A stretch of DNA of 26,643 nt, taken from positions 1 through 26,643 of the forward strand of contig CAKROK010000026.1 in the NCBI GenBank assembly GCA_934373295.1. The letters run 5' to 3'. The DNA is from an uncultured Christensenellaceae bacterium (lineage in GTDB: Bacteria; Bacillota; Clostridia; Christensenellales; Christensenellaceae). Under the pieces are notes generated by a model that made no database searches, was not told the origin of the DNA, and saw only the letters and a list, made by a program, of their open reading frames with translations. The translations under genes were made by a program, and so were the position numbers. Of the stretch, positions 1-7,637 are shown piece by piece (positions within the stretch are counted from its first letter, which is position 1; every line of letters starts with the position of its first letter).

Positions 1-970
1 GCTGAGAGGGGTCGCTTATAGCTGCGCAAGCCTCGTCGGTACCGTCGATGCCGAAGATGCCGAAGTCGTCGGTGTTCTTGCCGGCTGCGATGACAGCCTC
101 GTTAGCGCCGACCGCGCCGCCGTCGCCGATGGTGCAGATGACCTTTAAGTCGGGATAAGCCTGAAGGATGGTCTCGGTCGCATCATAGCCCTCGGTCGTG
201 TTGATAGCGGATTCAACAGCTACTATCTCAACATCGGGGCAAAGCTCCTTTAACTTGCTCTCGATAGCGTTGCCTCTGTCAAGCAGGCAGATCTCCTGGG
301 GGTAGTTGAGGATAGCGACCTGGCACTTGCCGTCGAACTTTTCCTTTATCCATGCAGCAGCCTGCTCTGCGCAAGCCTCGCCTGCCTGATAGTCCGGGGG
401 TACTAAGATGCAGTTGCCGTAGCCGAACGTGAGAGCGATGCCCATTACGGGGATGCCTGCGTCAAGCGCTCTTGCGGTAACGTCCTCTAAAGCGTCGCCG
501 TCCACGCCGCCGATGAAGATGCCGTCAACGCCGCTCTGGATGTAGTTCTCGATCTGGGAGACCTGGGTGGAAGCGTCGCCGCCGCAGTCAGCGATCGTGA
601 AAGTCATGTTGTGCTCTTTGCCAAACTCCTGAATGTACTTCGCGATGCCCGCCCAAACGGGGTTGGTGAGATCCTGGAAAGAAACGCCGATGGTGTAGGA
701 ATCCTTGTCCTTAACGAACTCGGACGCCTTATGACCATGCATGATGTCCTTTTCCTTCATCGCCTTTAAAGCGTCCGTCTCATAAGCGCCGTCGCTTAAA
801 AGGTACTGGGTCGGATCGAGAGCGGTGATGTTAGAAGCGTCGATGTCCGCCGCCGCGCCGTCAGACGCTGCGGGGGTGTCGGACGGTTCCGTGCCCGCCG
901 GGGTCGTCGTGCAGGCCACTGCGCTTAAAGCCATAATAAAGCAGAGGGCCAGCATGAAAATCTTTTTCAT
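1..970 (-). CDS. Sugar-type ABC transporter substrate-binding lipoprotein (3' end cut by window edge)
   Basis: This is the extracellular solute receptor of an ABC importer, of the periplasmic-binding-protein type seen for ribose, galactose and similar sugars. The 323 visible codons start at the ATG at 970, behind a strong AGGAGG about 7 nt upstream. The N-terminus is a lipoprotein signal: MKK, a hydrophobic stretch, then LSAVAC with the lipidated Cys at residue 20. A Thr/Ser/Pro/Asp-rich linker follows, then the binding domain with motifs such as GVSFQDLTNPVWAGI, SGVDGIFIGGVDGDAL and DFGIFGIDGTDEAC. The C-terminus lies outside the window. It starts 35 nt after the glycyl radical activase and so probably shares its transcript. 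A sugar ATPase gene lies further upstream; the permease is not in view and may lie beyond position 1. The family is clear; the ligand is unknown. Confidence 0.9.
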   Translation of the reverse strand, partial: MKKIFMLALCFIMALSAVACTTTPAGTEPSDTPAASDGAAADIDASNITALDPTQYLLSDGAYETDALKAMKEKDIMHGHKASEFVKDKDSYTIGVSFQDLTNPVWAGIAKYIQEFGKEHNMTFTIADCGGDASTQVSQIENYIQSGVDGIFIGGVDGDALEDVTARALDAGIPVMGIALTFGYGNCILVPPDYQAGEACAEQAAAWIKEKFDGKCQVAILNYPQEICLLDRGNAIESKLKELCPDVEIVAVESAINTTEGYDATETILQAYPDLKVICTIGDGGAVGANEAVIAAGKNTDDFGIFGIDGTDEACAAISDPSQ

Positions 971-1005
971 TTAAAATTCCTCCTGGATGTTTTTTTGGAT
1001 ATGTG

Positions 1006-1887
1006 CTACATATCATGAAATATTTCGTCAGCCGTTTCAACGAGGCTGTCAAAGTGTTCGTCTTCTAATAGCTCGAGGTCGTTTGCCTCATATTTTCTAT
1101 CCAGCGCATTATACTTCGCGAGTCCGAGCTTATTAAACCTCAACAGCTGCGGTTCGTTTAATCCCAGGCTTTTTACGAAATGCGCTATATCGGAAATGTC
1201 CTTTTCGCTGTCGTTAAAGCCGGGTATCACGGGGACTCTCACGAGGATATCGCCGTGTATGCGCGAAAGTTGCTTCAGGTTCTCCATTATCCTGTCGGGT
1301 GAAACGCCGCAGGCGCGCATGTGCTTTTCGCGGTCGACGCTTTTTATGTCGTACATTATGTGATCTGTGTACTTCGCCGCCCGTTCCAGTATCTCCCATT
1401 TAACGTGTCCCGCCGTCTCTATGGCGGTATTTACTCCGAGAGATTTAAACCTTTTTAATAGCTCGGGCAAGCCCTGCGCCAAAAGCGGCTCTCCGCCGGA
1501 AAAAGTGACTCCGCCGCCGGATATCTCATACATCTCCTTATCCTCAAGGACCTGTTCGATTATCTGCTCGCCGGTCATGAGCCTTCCGGATATCTTCAGG
1601 CTGTTCGTGGGACATGCCTTTTGACATGCGCCGCAAAGTCTGCATTTTTCTCTATCTATGCCGATGTCGTTTCCCTTTATGGAAAGTGCGCCATTGGGAC
1701 ATACCTTTAAGCATGTCGCGCAGTGCATACAGTTGTTTTTGAAGTATAAAAGCTGTGGGTCTATGCGTTGAGATTCGGGGTTTTGGCACCAGAAGCACTT
1801 CAGATTGCATCCCTTTATGAACACAGTCGTCCGTACTCCCGGGCCGTCGTGATATGAAAACCTCTGAATATCAAATACCGTAAACAT
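1006..1887 (-). CDS. Glycyl radical enzyme activating enzyme (radical SAM, two ferredoxin-type clusters)
   Basis: A radical S-adenosylmethionine protein of 293 residues that would install the glycyl radical on the GRE encoded just upstream. The radical SAM motif C27-x3-C31-x2-C34 (CNLKCFWC) is followed by two four-cysteine ferredoxin motifs at C53/C56/C59/C63 and C82/C85/C88/C92. Activases of eliminase-type GREs carry this insert, while the pyruvate formate-lyase activase lacks it. The SAM-contacting motif SGGEPL is near residue 130. The ATG at 1887 has an AGGA about 6 nt upstream. The gene lies 88 nt after the GRE gene, and a strong hairpin sits in that gap. The pairing with a specific GRE is inferred from adjacency and from the usual arrangement of these systems. 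Confidence 0.95.
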   Translation of the reverse strand: MFTVFDIQRFSYHDGPGVRTTVFIKGCNLKCFWCQNPESQRIDPQLLYFKNNCMHCATCLKVCPNGALSIKGNDIGIDREKCRLCGACQKACPTNSLKISGRLMTGEQIIEQVLEDKEMYEISGGGVTFSGGEPLLAQGLPELLKRFKSLGVNTAIETAGHVKWEILERAAKYTDHIMYDIKSVDREKHMRACGVSPDRIMENLKQLSRIHGDILVRVPVIPGFNDSEKDISDIAHFVKSLGLNEPQLLRFNKLGLAKYNALDRKYEANDLELLEDEHFDSLVETADEIFHDM

Positions 1888-1912
1888 ATATCTTCCTATT
1901 TTCTAAAGGAGC

Positions 1913-1948
1913 CTCCGCACCGGAGCACTCATATGCTCCGGCACGGAG
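1913..1948 (-). other. Intergenic stem-loop between GRE and activase genes
   Basis: CTCCG-CA-CCGGAGCA, loop CTCATA, then TGCTCCGG-CA-CGGAG form a 13-bp stem with one symmetric 2x2 internal loop. On the minus strand no U-tract follows, so it does not look like an intrinsic terminator. A hairpin at this place could protect the GRE message or be a processing site, which would lower activase output relative to its partner. That role is inference. Confidence 0.7.
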
Positions 1949-1975
1949 AAGTTATGAAGAAAACCAATGCCATTA

Positions 1976-4243
1976 TTATCCCCAGTAAGACCTTGCGAGG
2001 ATCTCCTGTCTGGTTATGGGATCAAGTGAGATGTACTGAGCGCTGAAGCCCGTTACTCTTACGATCAAGTCCTTATATTTTTCAGGAGTCTTTTCCGCCT
2101 TGAGCATGTCCTCTCTGTTCGCGACAGTCGTCTGAACATAGAGCGCGCCGTGCTTTTCAAGATACTCCATGATGTATTTTATGACCTCCGCCGGTATACC
2201 CGCGCTCAGCTGAAGATCCATCGGGCAGGCGTTATCCGACATGGTGTGATCCCACGATGTGATGGATTTTAGCGTCTGCGTGAGTCCGTTCTGTATCACG
2301 CCGTGATCGGGCGCCGCGTTGAGCGAAAGGGTTATGCCCGCGTGTCTGCCGTTGGGCGTAGCTCCCGTTATCCTGCCCATTCTCGTTATGGTCTCATAGA
2401 AGCTGTAGATGCCCGGTCTGTATATCGTGCCTACATATGTCCCCTTTGTCTTTACGTGGTTGCAGAAATCCTCTGCGATCCTGTCCAGAATGCCGTCGAC
2501 CTCGTCGTCGCCGTTGCCAAACTTGGGCAGCTTTTTCTCGAGATAGGTGCGGAACACCTCCTCGCCCTCAAAGTCCTTTTCGAGGATGGCTTTAAACTCG
2601 TCCATGGTCTTTGTCTTGTCCTCAAAGACCACCTTCTTTATCGCCATTAGCGAATCCGCCGCCGTGGCTATGCCGCAGCACTCGACGCTCTTTACCCAGT
2701 ACTTGCTCCCGCCCTCGTCTACAAACTGCGCCTTTTCGAGGCAGCCGTCTATAGTCGCGGAAATGAGCGGTCTGGTGAAAAGCTGTGCATAGAAGGGATT
2801 AGCCCTGTTTGTCTCATTGACGTAGAGATCTATGAAGTGGTTAAGCTGCGCCATGAAGTTGTTTTCAAACTCCTCATAGGTCTTTGCAGGCTCCTGCTTT
2901 AAGCCTATGAGCATACCGTTCATGTATCCGCCGTTCATGGTGACGAGCACCGTCTTTGCGATATTTACAAATCCGTTCATCGGGTCGGTATACGCCTTGC
3001 CCGCGATGCCCAGCTCTGCGCAGCCGATGTGGCAGTAGTTGTGAACGTCCTTCGGGTCAAAGTAGCCGTAGCTGTTCATGCCCTTCGCGCCGTTATCGTG
3101 GAACGTTATCGCGGGGTGGCTTAAGCCGCTCGCGAGCAGCTCATATGCCTGATCCATGAACTTCGGGTCCGTCTTTGGCGTCTTTTTGATGACGGGCTTG
3201 GGCTCGAACGTCCTGAACTCCTTTAAGGCGTTGAGCGCGAACCATGAAACATCGTTTACGCCGTCCTCGCCGTTTTCATCATAGCCGCCGATGTCCATCG
3301 TCTGGCCGTCGTCTAAGTGCTTGATGTGGCTTATAACCTTGAGCGTCATCCACGTCACGCCGTCCTCCGGAATATTATCCTTTCTGAAGCCCTGACCCTC
3401 TGACCTTACGCCCTCTAACCTCGACTTGTTGTAGCCGGGGGAGAACTTGAGCCAGAACTCGTTCCAAAGATCCTCAGCCTGTTCCTTTGTTATTATGCCG
3501 TTTTCGATATCGTGCTTGTAGTATGGATAGAGATACTGGTCGACCCTGCCCATGGAGTGGTTGGAGACGTCGTCGAACTGCGTGCACATATGCAGGAAGT
3601 AGAAGCTCTGAAGCGCCTCTCTGAACGTCGTCGCGGAGCCCGCGGGTACTCGTCTGATGTGATCAGATATCGTCTGATACTCTTCCTTTTTGGCGGGGTC
3701 GGTCTCCTCGTCCGCCATCTTTTTAAAGAAGTCCGCATATCTCATCTCAAGGCGTCTGACAGCCTCCCACTGCATCTTCGCGCAGGTCAGGAACTCCTTT
3801 TGACTGTCGTTTAAGGACTCGTCCTGCGCCCTCGCGTCTATTCTGGAAATTAGCTCGTCTATGCCGTTTTTGACCAGTTTTTCAAAGCCGGGGGAAATGT
3901 GGCCGTCCGTGAAGGGCCAGATGTAGAACATCTCCTCCCTCATCGCATCCAGCGTCTGCTGAGGGGTGTCCTTGGGGAAATTTCTCATCTTTTCAAAATC
4001 GGATTCGAGAAGGTGGACCGGACGCGAAATGAATTTATCTCCGCCGTTTCCGGCAATAAGGCTGCCGGGGATGTAGTTCGTGTTCATCTGATCCATGACT
4101 GCGCAAAACGCCTCTGCGTGGCGTATTTTCGCGCTCTTCGCGGGATCAGGGGTATAGACCGCCTCCTGAACCTTGATGTACTTTAAGAATTCATCATAGT
4201 TTTCAGATATCTCTCTGATTTTCCTTATGCGCTCTGATACCAT
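1976..4243 (-). CDS. Glycyl radical enzyme, eliminase-type active site, substrate unknown
   Basis: A cytoplasmic, oxygen-sensitive radical enzyme of 755 residues. The glycyl radical motif RVTGFSAQY is near the C-terminus with the radical Gly at 732. The active-site loop reads HIGCAELG, giving thiyl Cys408 and acid/base Glu410. The Cys-x-Glu pair marks dehydratases, lyases and decarboxylases of this superfamily, whereas pyruvate formate-lyase has Cys-Cys here. Other family signatures are GHISPGFEKL (residues 114-123), GRVDQYLYPYY (232-242) and GATPNGR (627-633). Length fits the family (about 750-850), and there is no N-terminal extension of the kind used for microcompartment targeting. The ATG at 4243 has AAGGAG upstream and a near-consensus promoter lies about 75 nt upstream. 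The activase and a sugar-type binding protein follow, and a sugar ATPase and DeoR regulator precede. This suggests a polyol, sugar or sugar derivative is imported and cleaved, but the substrate is unassigned. Confidence 0.95.
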   Translation of the reverse strand: MVSERIRKIREISENYDEFLKYIKVQEAVYTPDPAKSAKIRHAEAFCAVMDQMNTNYIPGSLIAGNGGDKFISRPVHLLESDFEKMRNFPKDTPQQTLDAMREEMFYIWPFTDGHISPGFEKLVKNGIDELISRIDARAQDESLNDSQKEFLTCAKMQWEAVRRLEMRYADFFKKMADEETDPAKKEEYQTISDHIRRVPAGSATTFREALQSFYFLHMCTQFDDVSNHSMGRVDQYLYPYYKHDIENGIITKEQAEDLWNEFWLKFSPGYNKSRLEGVRSEGQGFRKDNIPEDGVTWMTLKVISHIKHLDDGQTMDIGGYDENGEDGVNDVSWFALNALKEFRTFEPKPVIKKTPKTDPKFMDQAYELLASGLSHPAITFHDNGAKGMNSYGYFDPKDVHNYCHIGCAELGIAGKAYTDPMNGFVNIAKTVLVTMNGGYMNGMLIGLKQEPAKTYEEFENNFMAQLNHFIDLYVNETNRANPFYAQLFTRPLISATIDGCLEKAQFVDEGGSKYWVKSVECCGIATAADSLMAIKKVVFEDKTKTMDEFKAILEKDFEGEEVFRTYLEKKLPKFGNGDDEVDGILDRIAEDFCNHVKTKGTYVGTIYRPGIYSFYETITRMGRITGATPNGRHAGITLSLNAAPDHGVIQNGLTQTLKSITSWDHTMSDNACPMDLQLSAGIPAEVIKYIMEYLEKHGALYVQTTVANREDMLKAEKTPEKYKDLIVRVTGFSAQYISLDPITRQEILARSYWG

Positions 4244-4317
4244 TTTTATTCTCCTTTTCCGTTTCTTATTTATTTGGCTTTGAATGCTTATGTTTGTTTT
4301 TGTTTTCTTTCACTTAC

Positions 4318-4346
4318 ATGATATATCACATTTCCCCATATGTCAA
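4318..4346 (-). promoter_or_regulatory. SigA-type promoter of the GRE operon
   Basis: On the minus strand TTGACA (4341-4346) is followed after exactly 17 nt by TATCAT (4318-4323). Transcription would start near 4311, leaving a leader of about 68 nt that is rich in A/C runs. It lies downstream of the terminator closing the ATPase gene, so the GRE, activase and binding protein form a separately controlled transcript. Confidence 0.8.
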
Positions 4347-4494
4347 CAAAAAATTTATGTTTTTTTATTATTTTTTATGCAATCCGTAAATTATCAAAAG
4401 TTATCCTTTTGTTTCCAGCACAGTTCGACGTTTATGCCACGTCAAAACAGTTTTTGTCCATTTTTTACATGTCTTTTTGCTCCAATTTGCGTAT

Positions 4495-4521
4495 AAAAAA
4501 ACCTCCGATCTTCATCGAAGG
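4495..4521 (-). terminator. Intrinsic terminator of the deoR-ATPase transcript
   Basis: On the minus strand CCTTCGAT, loop GAAG, ATCGGAGG form an 8-bp stem (one G-T pair) followed by a T-run. It starts about 23 nt after the ATPase stop codon. Between it and the GRE promoter (about 4347-4494) is AT-rich sequence in which I see no gene, only a short inverted repeat CAAAAG-TTATC-CTTTTG at 4395-4411. Confidence 0.75.
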
Positions 4522-4544
4522 CTGTTTTTTATCAGTTTTATCGA

Positions 4545-6020
4545 TTAATCCGCACACAGGGATGCCAACAAGGATGAATATAGCTCGTCCCGCTTTATCT
4601 CCGAGATCATCTCGCCGTCCTTTATGACTATCACATTGTCGCACATCCCGCAAAGCTCGTTAAAGTCAGAGGAAACCATGAGTATGCCCGCTCCCCTTTT
4701 CGCGAGGTCATTCATGAGGTTATATATCTCCAGCTTTCCCGCCATATCGACGCCCTTTGTCGGCTCGTCGAAAATATAAAGATTGGTCTTTGCCATGATG
4801 GACCTCGCGAGCAGCATCTTCTGTTTATTTCCGCTTGAAAGCACCTTCGCCGGTAGGTCGGGCGATACCGTCCTTATATCCAGCCTGTCCACCAGGCTCA
4901 TCGCCTCGTATCTCTCCTCCGACTGATTCACGACGCCTGCCATGGATATCCTGTCGAGGCTCTTTACGGATATGTTCGTTATGACGTTAAGCTGAGGAAA
5001 AACGCCCTGTTCATCTCTGTTTTCCGGCAAAAAGCCCTTCTTTTTTATGAAAGTCTTTTTCGTCCTTATGCTCCTTCCGTCCATTATTATCTCGCCCTCG
5101 GTAAAGCTCTCATAGCCGAGGATGGTCTTGACGAGGCTGGTTCTCCCCGAGCCGACGAGCCCCGCGATGCCTAATATCTCGCCGCTGTGCAGGTCAAACG
5201 ATATGTCCTTTATGACCGGACCGGTTAGGTTTTTCACCTCTAATATGACGTCGCTTCTTGACGTATTAAAGCGCGGAAATCTGTTTTTAAGCTCCTCACC
5301 CAGCATCGCCCGCCTGAGGACCTCCCTTTCGGGGATATCCTTTTCATGCTCGTCCACCATCCTGCCGTCGCGCAGTATTATTATCTTATCCGCAATTTTT
5401 ATGGATTCTTCGATCCTGTGCGTTATGAATAATACGCTCGCGCCTTCTTTTTTAAGCATTTTAATGACATCATAGACCTTTTGAGTCTCATAATTCGTGA
5501 GCGAGTCCGTTATTTCGTCCATTATGAGCAGCTTGATGCCCGAGCGCGCAACGCTTATGAACTGAACGAGAAATTGCTCCGCCAGCGAAAGCGTGCTCAT
5601 CTTGCGCTTGGGGTCTATCGTTATACCCAGCTGCTTTAACATTTCGCGGGCATTTAAAACGGCCTTTCTTCTGCTGAAAACGACGCTTTTCCCGGTACAG
5701 TTCGCGTTTATAAGGGCGATATTTTCCGCAACCGAAAGATTGGGAAAGTTCATGTGTTCTCTTCCACACATCTCTATCCCAAGGCGCTTTGCCGCCAAAA
5801 CCCCATCCTGCTCAATGGACTTTCCGTTAAACAGTATTTGCCCCATATCGGGCTTTACCGCGCCGCATATCATCTCCGCAAGGGTGGACTTTCCCGCGCC
5901 GTTGCTCCCCAAAAGCACGTAGACCTGTCCGGGAACAAAGGTCATGTCGATACCGTCCACAACCCTTATACCCTCATATTCCTTAATGACATGCTTGAGC
6001 TCCAGCTTAAATTCTTCCAT
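4545..6020 (-). CDS. Sugar-type ABC transporter ATP-binding protein (two ATPase domains)
   Basis: A 491-residue fused double ATPase like RbsA, MglA or XylG, which powers a sugar importer from the cytoplasmic face. Domain 1 has Walker A GSNGAGKST (38-46), a degenerate signature LSLAEQF (144-150) and Walker B LLIMDEI (164-170). Domain 2 has the usual altered Walker A GLVGSGRTS (287-295), signature LSSGNKQ (394-400) and LYIFDEP (414-420). Length is typical. The ATG at 6020 overlaps the end of the DeoR gene by 14 nt, with AAGGGA upstream, so the two are co-transcribed and likely coupled. No permease gene lies next to it. The partner permease may be beyond the left edge, after the binding protein. 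The DEI in place of DEP in domain 1 is slightly unusual. The transported sugar is unknown. Confidence 0.93.
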   Translation of the reverse strand: MEEFKLELKHVIKEYEGIRVVDGIDMTFVPGQVYVLLGSNGAGKSTLAEMICGAVKPDMGQILFNGKSIEQDGVLAAKRLGIEMCGREHMNFPNLSVAENIALINANCTGKSVVFSRRKAVLNAREMLKQLGITIDPKRKMSTLSLAEQFLVQFISVARSGIKLLIMDEITDSLTNYETQKVYDVIKMLKKEGASVLFITHRIEESIKIADKIIILRDGRMVDEHEKDIPEREVLRRAMLGEELKNRFPRFNTSRSDVILEVKNLTGPVIKDISFDLHSGEILGIAGLVGSGRTSLVKTILGYESFTEGEIIMDGRSIRTKKTFIKKKGFLPENRDEQGVFPQLNVITNISVKSLDRISMAGVVNQSEERYEAMSLVDRLDIRTVSPDLPAKVLSSGNKQKMLLARSIMAKTNLYIFDEPTKGVDMAGKLEIYNLMNDLAKRGAGILMVSSDFNELCGMCDNVIVIKDGEMISEIKRDELYSSLLASLCAD

Positions 6021-6828
6021 TGCTTAGATCCCTTATGTTTGATTCCTTTATTTCATATGAGAAAAAAGTCTTTACTCCCATTTGGAATAAATACGATTTG
6101 TAGTCGTCCGAAAGCTGCTCGTCCGTGACGACCGCGTCCACGTCCGTGAGCTGCGCGATGCGGATAAGCCCCTGTCTGCCGAACTTTGCGCTGTCCGCGA
6201 CGATTATGGTTTCGTTGGCTATCTCCCTGACCTTGTTATAGATGTTATACTCAGCTTGCGTATCCACCATAAAGCCGTTTTTCATATTCGCCCCGCTCAC
6301 GCCGAAAAACGCCTTTGAGATACATAGATTGTCCATGTAATCGAGAAAACCCGAGCCATCGACGGACATCTCCCCCGTCACGACATTTCCCCCGATAAGC
6401 ATCGTATTTGCGTCGCTTTTCCCGCTCATTATCGCCGCGACATAGAGATTATTGGTCACTATATTGACGTTTCCCTTATTTAAAAGCGCTTTGGCGAGGT
6501 AAAAGCACGTCACGCCCGCCCCGATGAATATCCACTGCTTGCTGTCGACTAACTCAGACGCGACTTTGCCTACGGTATCCTTGTTTTTATCGTATTCCAG
6601 CTCGTTTCCGATGACCTGATTTTTGTATCCCTTTTGCTTTTCTATCGTTTCGTTCAAAACCGCGCCGCCGTGAACTCTCTTCAAAAAGCCTTCGTTTTCC
6701 AGCTCTTCGAGGTCGCTTCTTATGGTAACGTCGGTGACGTTAAACACGCTGCACAGAGTACTTACGCTGACCTGTTGTCTATCTAAAAGCATTTCCTTTA
6801 TTTTTGTAAGTCTGACATTCTTTAGCAT
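6007..6828 (-). CDS. DeoR-family transcriptional regulator
   Basis: A 273-residue repressor with an N-terminal winged helix-turn-helix (TDVTIRSDLEELENEGFLKRVHGG is split here as TDVTIRSDLEELENEG and FLKRVHGG, roughly residues 32-55). The C-terminal ribose-5-phosphate-isomerase-like effector domain (FIGAGVTCFYLAKAL, MLIGGNV, DSAKFGR) usually senses a phosphorylated sugar. I place the start at ATG 6828. An in-frame TTG at 6873 falls on the predicted transcription start and has no ribosome site, while ATG 6828 follows GTGGATGG. It is first in a transcript with the sugar ATPase and is the best candidate regulator of the GRE operon. That control is inferred from position only. Confidence 0.92.
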   Translation of the reverse strand: MLKNVRLTKIKEMLLDRQQVSVSTLCSVFNVTDVTIRSDLEELENEGFLKRVHGGAVLNETIEKQKGYKNQVIGNELEYDKNKDTVGKVASELVDSKQWIFIGAGVTCFYLAKALLNKGNVNIVTNNLYVAAIMSGKSDANTMLIGGNVVTGEMSVDGSGFLDYMDNLCISKAFFGVSGANMKNGFMVDTQAEYNIYNKVREIANETIIVADSAKFGRQGLIRIAQLTDVDAVVTDEQLSDDYKSYLFQMGVKTFFSYEIKESNIRDLSNGRI

Positions 6829-6878
6829 TTCATACCATCCACTTCTATATAAACATAAATTAACCCAAATCAACTATA

Positions 6879-6907
6879 ATTGTATGTTCTCATTTAAAAA
6901 AAGTCAA
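6879..6907 (-). promoter_or_regulatory. SigA-type promoter of deoR-ATPase
   Basis: TTGACT (6902-6907) and TACAAT (6879-6884) on the minus strand are spaced by 17 nt. The start would fall near 6871, which rules out the in-frame TTG at 6873 as the DeoR start. Just upstream are two copies of GCATTTT (6910-6916 and 6930-6936) exactly 20 bp apart, a possible binding site on one helix face. Confidence 0.75.
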
Positions 6908-6958
6908 TAAAAATGCGATAAAAACTCTTAAAATGCAAAGTTTTTTAAAACTACGCAT

Positions 6959-6981
6959 AAAAAAGAGGGCAAAAAGCCCTC
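6959..6981 (-). terminator. Intrinsic terminator after the amidase gene
   Basis: On the minus strand GAGGGC, loop TTTTT, GCCCTC form a 6-bp stem followed by a T-run. It starts 7 nt after the amidase stop and separates the housekeeping genes from the GRE locus. Confidence 0.85.
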
Positions 6982-6987
6982 TCATCG

Positions 6988-7587
6988 TCAAGCATATATC
7001 CCGTTATACCTGTTTTGAAGATACGCGACATTTTCCGGAGTATCCTCGACGTACTCTATCCCGAAATAGTCGAGCACGCCCTTTGCGACGGCCTGCCCCA
7101 GCTCATAGATGTTGTCGATTATGAACTGCGCGTCCTCGGGATTGTCGTGAAAGGCGACCTCCGCCAATATCGCGGGCGCGGTCGTGCGCTTCAGCTCATA
7201 CATTCCCTGCCCGCCGAAGGTCGAATAGCCCTCCTTTACCCCCAGACCGGGCGTGGGCGCTATTTCCTCTATGCGCGCATAGACATCCCGCGCGAGCGTC
7301 TCCCCCGCGCCGCCAAATCTGTGCGCATAGACCTCCGCCCCGCGTGCCTGCCCGTTCGCCGCATTTGAATGCAGCGCGACGTGCACCGTCGGGTCTACCC
7401 TGTTTGAATCCACGACGACCTGCTGCAACGTCATATCGGGTGAATTTCTCGCCGTGGAAAGCCCGTGCCGCTTCAGTTCATAGTCTAAAACGTCCGCGAT
7501 GAGATTCATCCGCTCCTCCTCCGTGCCGTAGTTGCCGAAGCCGACGTTCCAATCCTGTACCGATGGTGAAATATAGACATCCGCCAT
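6988..7587 (-). CDS. Amidase_3-like N-acetylmuramoyl-L-alanine amidase, variant metal site
   Basis: A 199-residue protein resembling zinc amidases that cut the lactyl-alanine bond of peptidoglycan. Start chosen at ATG 7587, which follows a perfect AGGAGG with 7 nt spacing; an in-frame TTG at 7608 lies upstream of that site. Visible motifs are ISPSVQ at the N-terminus, TEEERMN, VALHSNAANG (zinc His and the usual SxHxN-like patch) and AILAEVAFHDN with the catalytic Glu. The first zinc His of the canonical DPGHGG motif is missing, replaced by SPSVQ. I recall similar SPSxQ forms in other Firmicutes, so this is probably a subfamily and not a mutation. There is no signal peptide. It follows recG by 50 nt. 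Activity is uncertain because of the altered first ligand. Confidence 0.85.
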   Translation of the reverse strand: MADVYISPSVQDWNVGFGNYGTEEERMNLIADVLDYELKRHGLSTARNSPDMTLQQVVVDSNRVDPTVHVALHSNAANGQARGAEVYAHRFGGAGETLARDVYARIEEIAPTPGLGVKEGYSTFGGQGMYELKRTTAPAILAEVAFHDNPEDAQFIIDNIYELGQAVAKGVLDYFGIEYVEDTPENVAYLQNRYNGIYA

Positions 7588-7637
7588 AAAACAGCCTCCT
7601 GTTCGCAATATGGTCTTTTATCTATATTCGCCCGCCG

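Noticed and set aside
520..523. A Cys-Cys pair in the GRE (residues 522-523, coordinates here are approximate residue numbers) taken as a pyruvate formate-lyase active site
   Set aside because: It is about 115 residues after the active-site loop; Cys408-Ala-Glu410 occupies the position of the catalytic cysteines, so this is not a pyruvate formate-lyase.
2547..2792. Plus-strand frames opposite the GRE gene, and similar long plus-strand frames opposite fakA, recN, nadK, ilvD and ilvC
   Set aside because: All run antisense to strongly supported genes, lack ribosome sites and have shadow-like composition.
6829..6873. N-terminal extension of the DeoR protein from an in-frame TTG
   Set aside because: The predicted transcription start falls on that TTG and the helix-turn-helix domain begins properly from ATG 6828.
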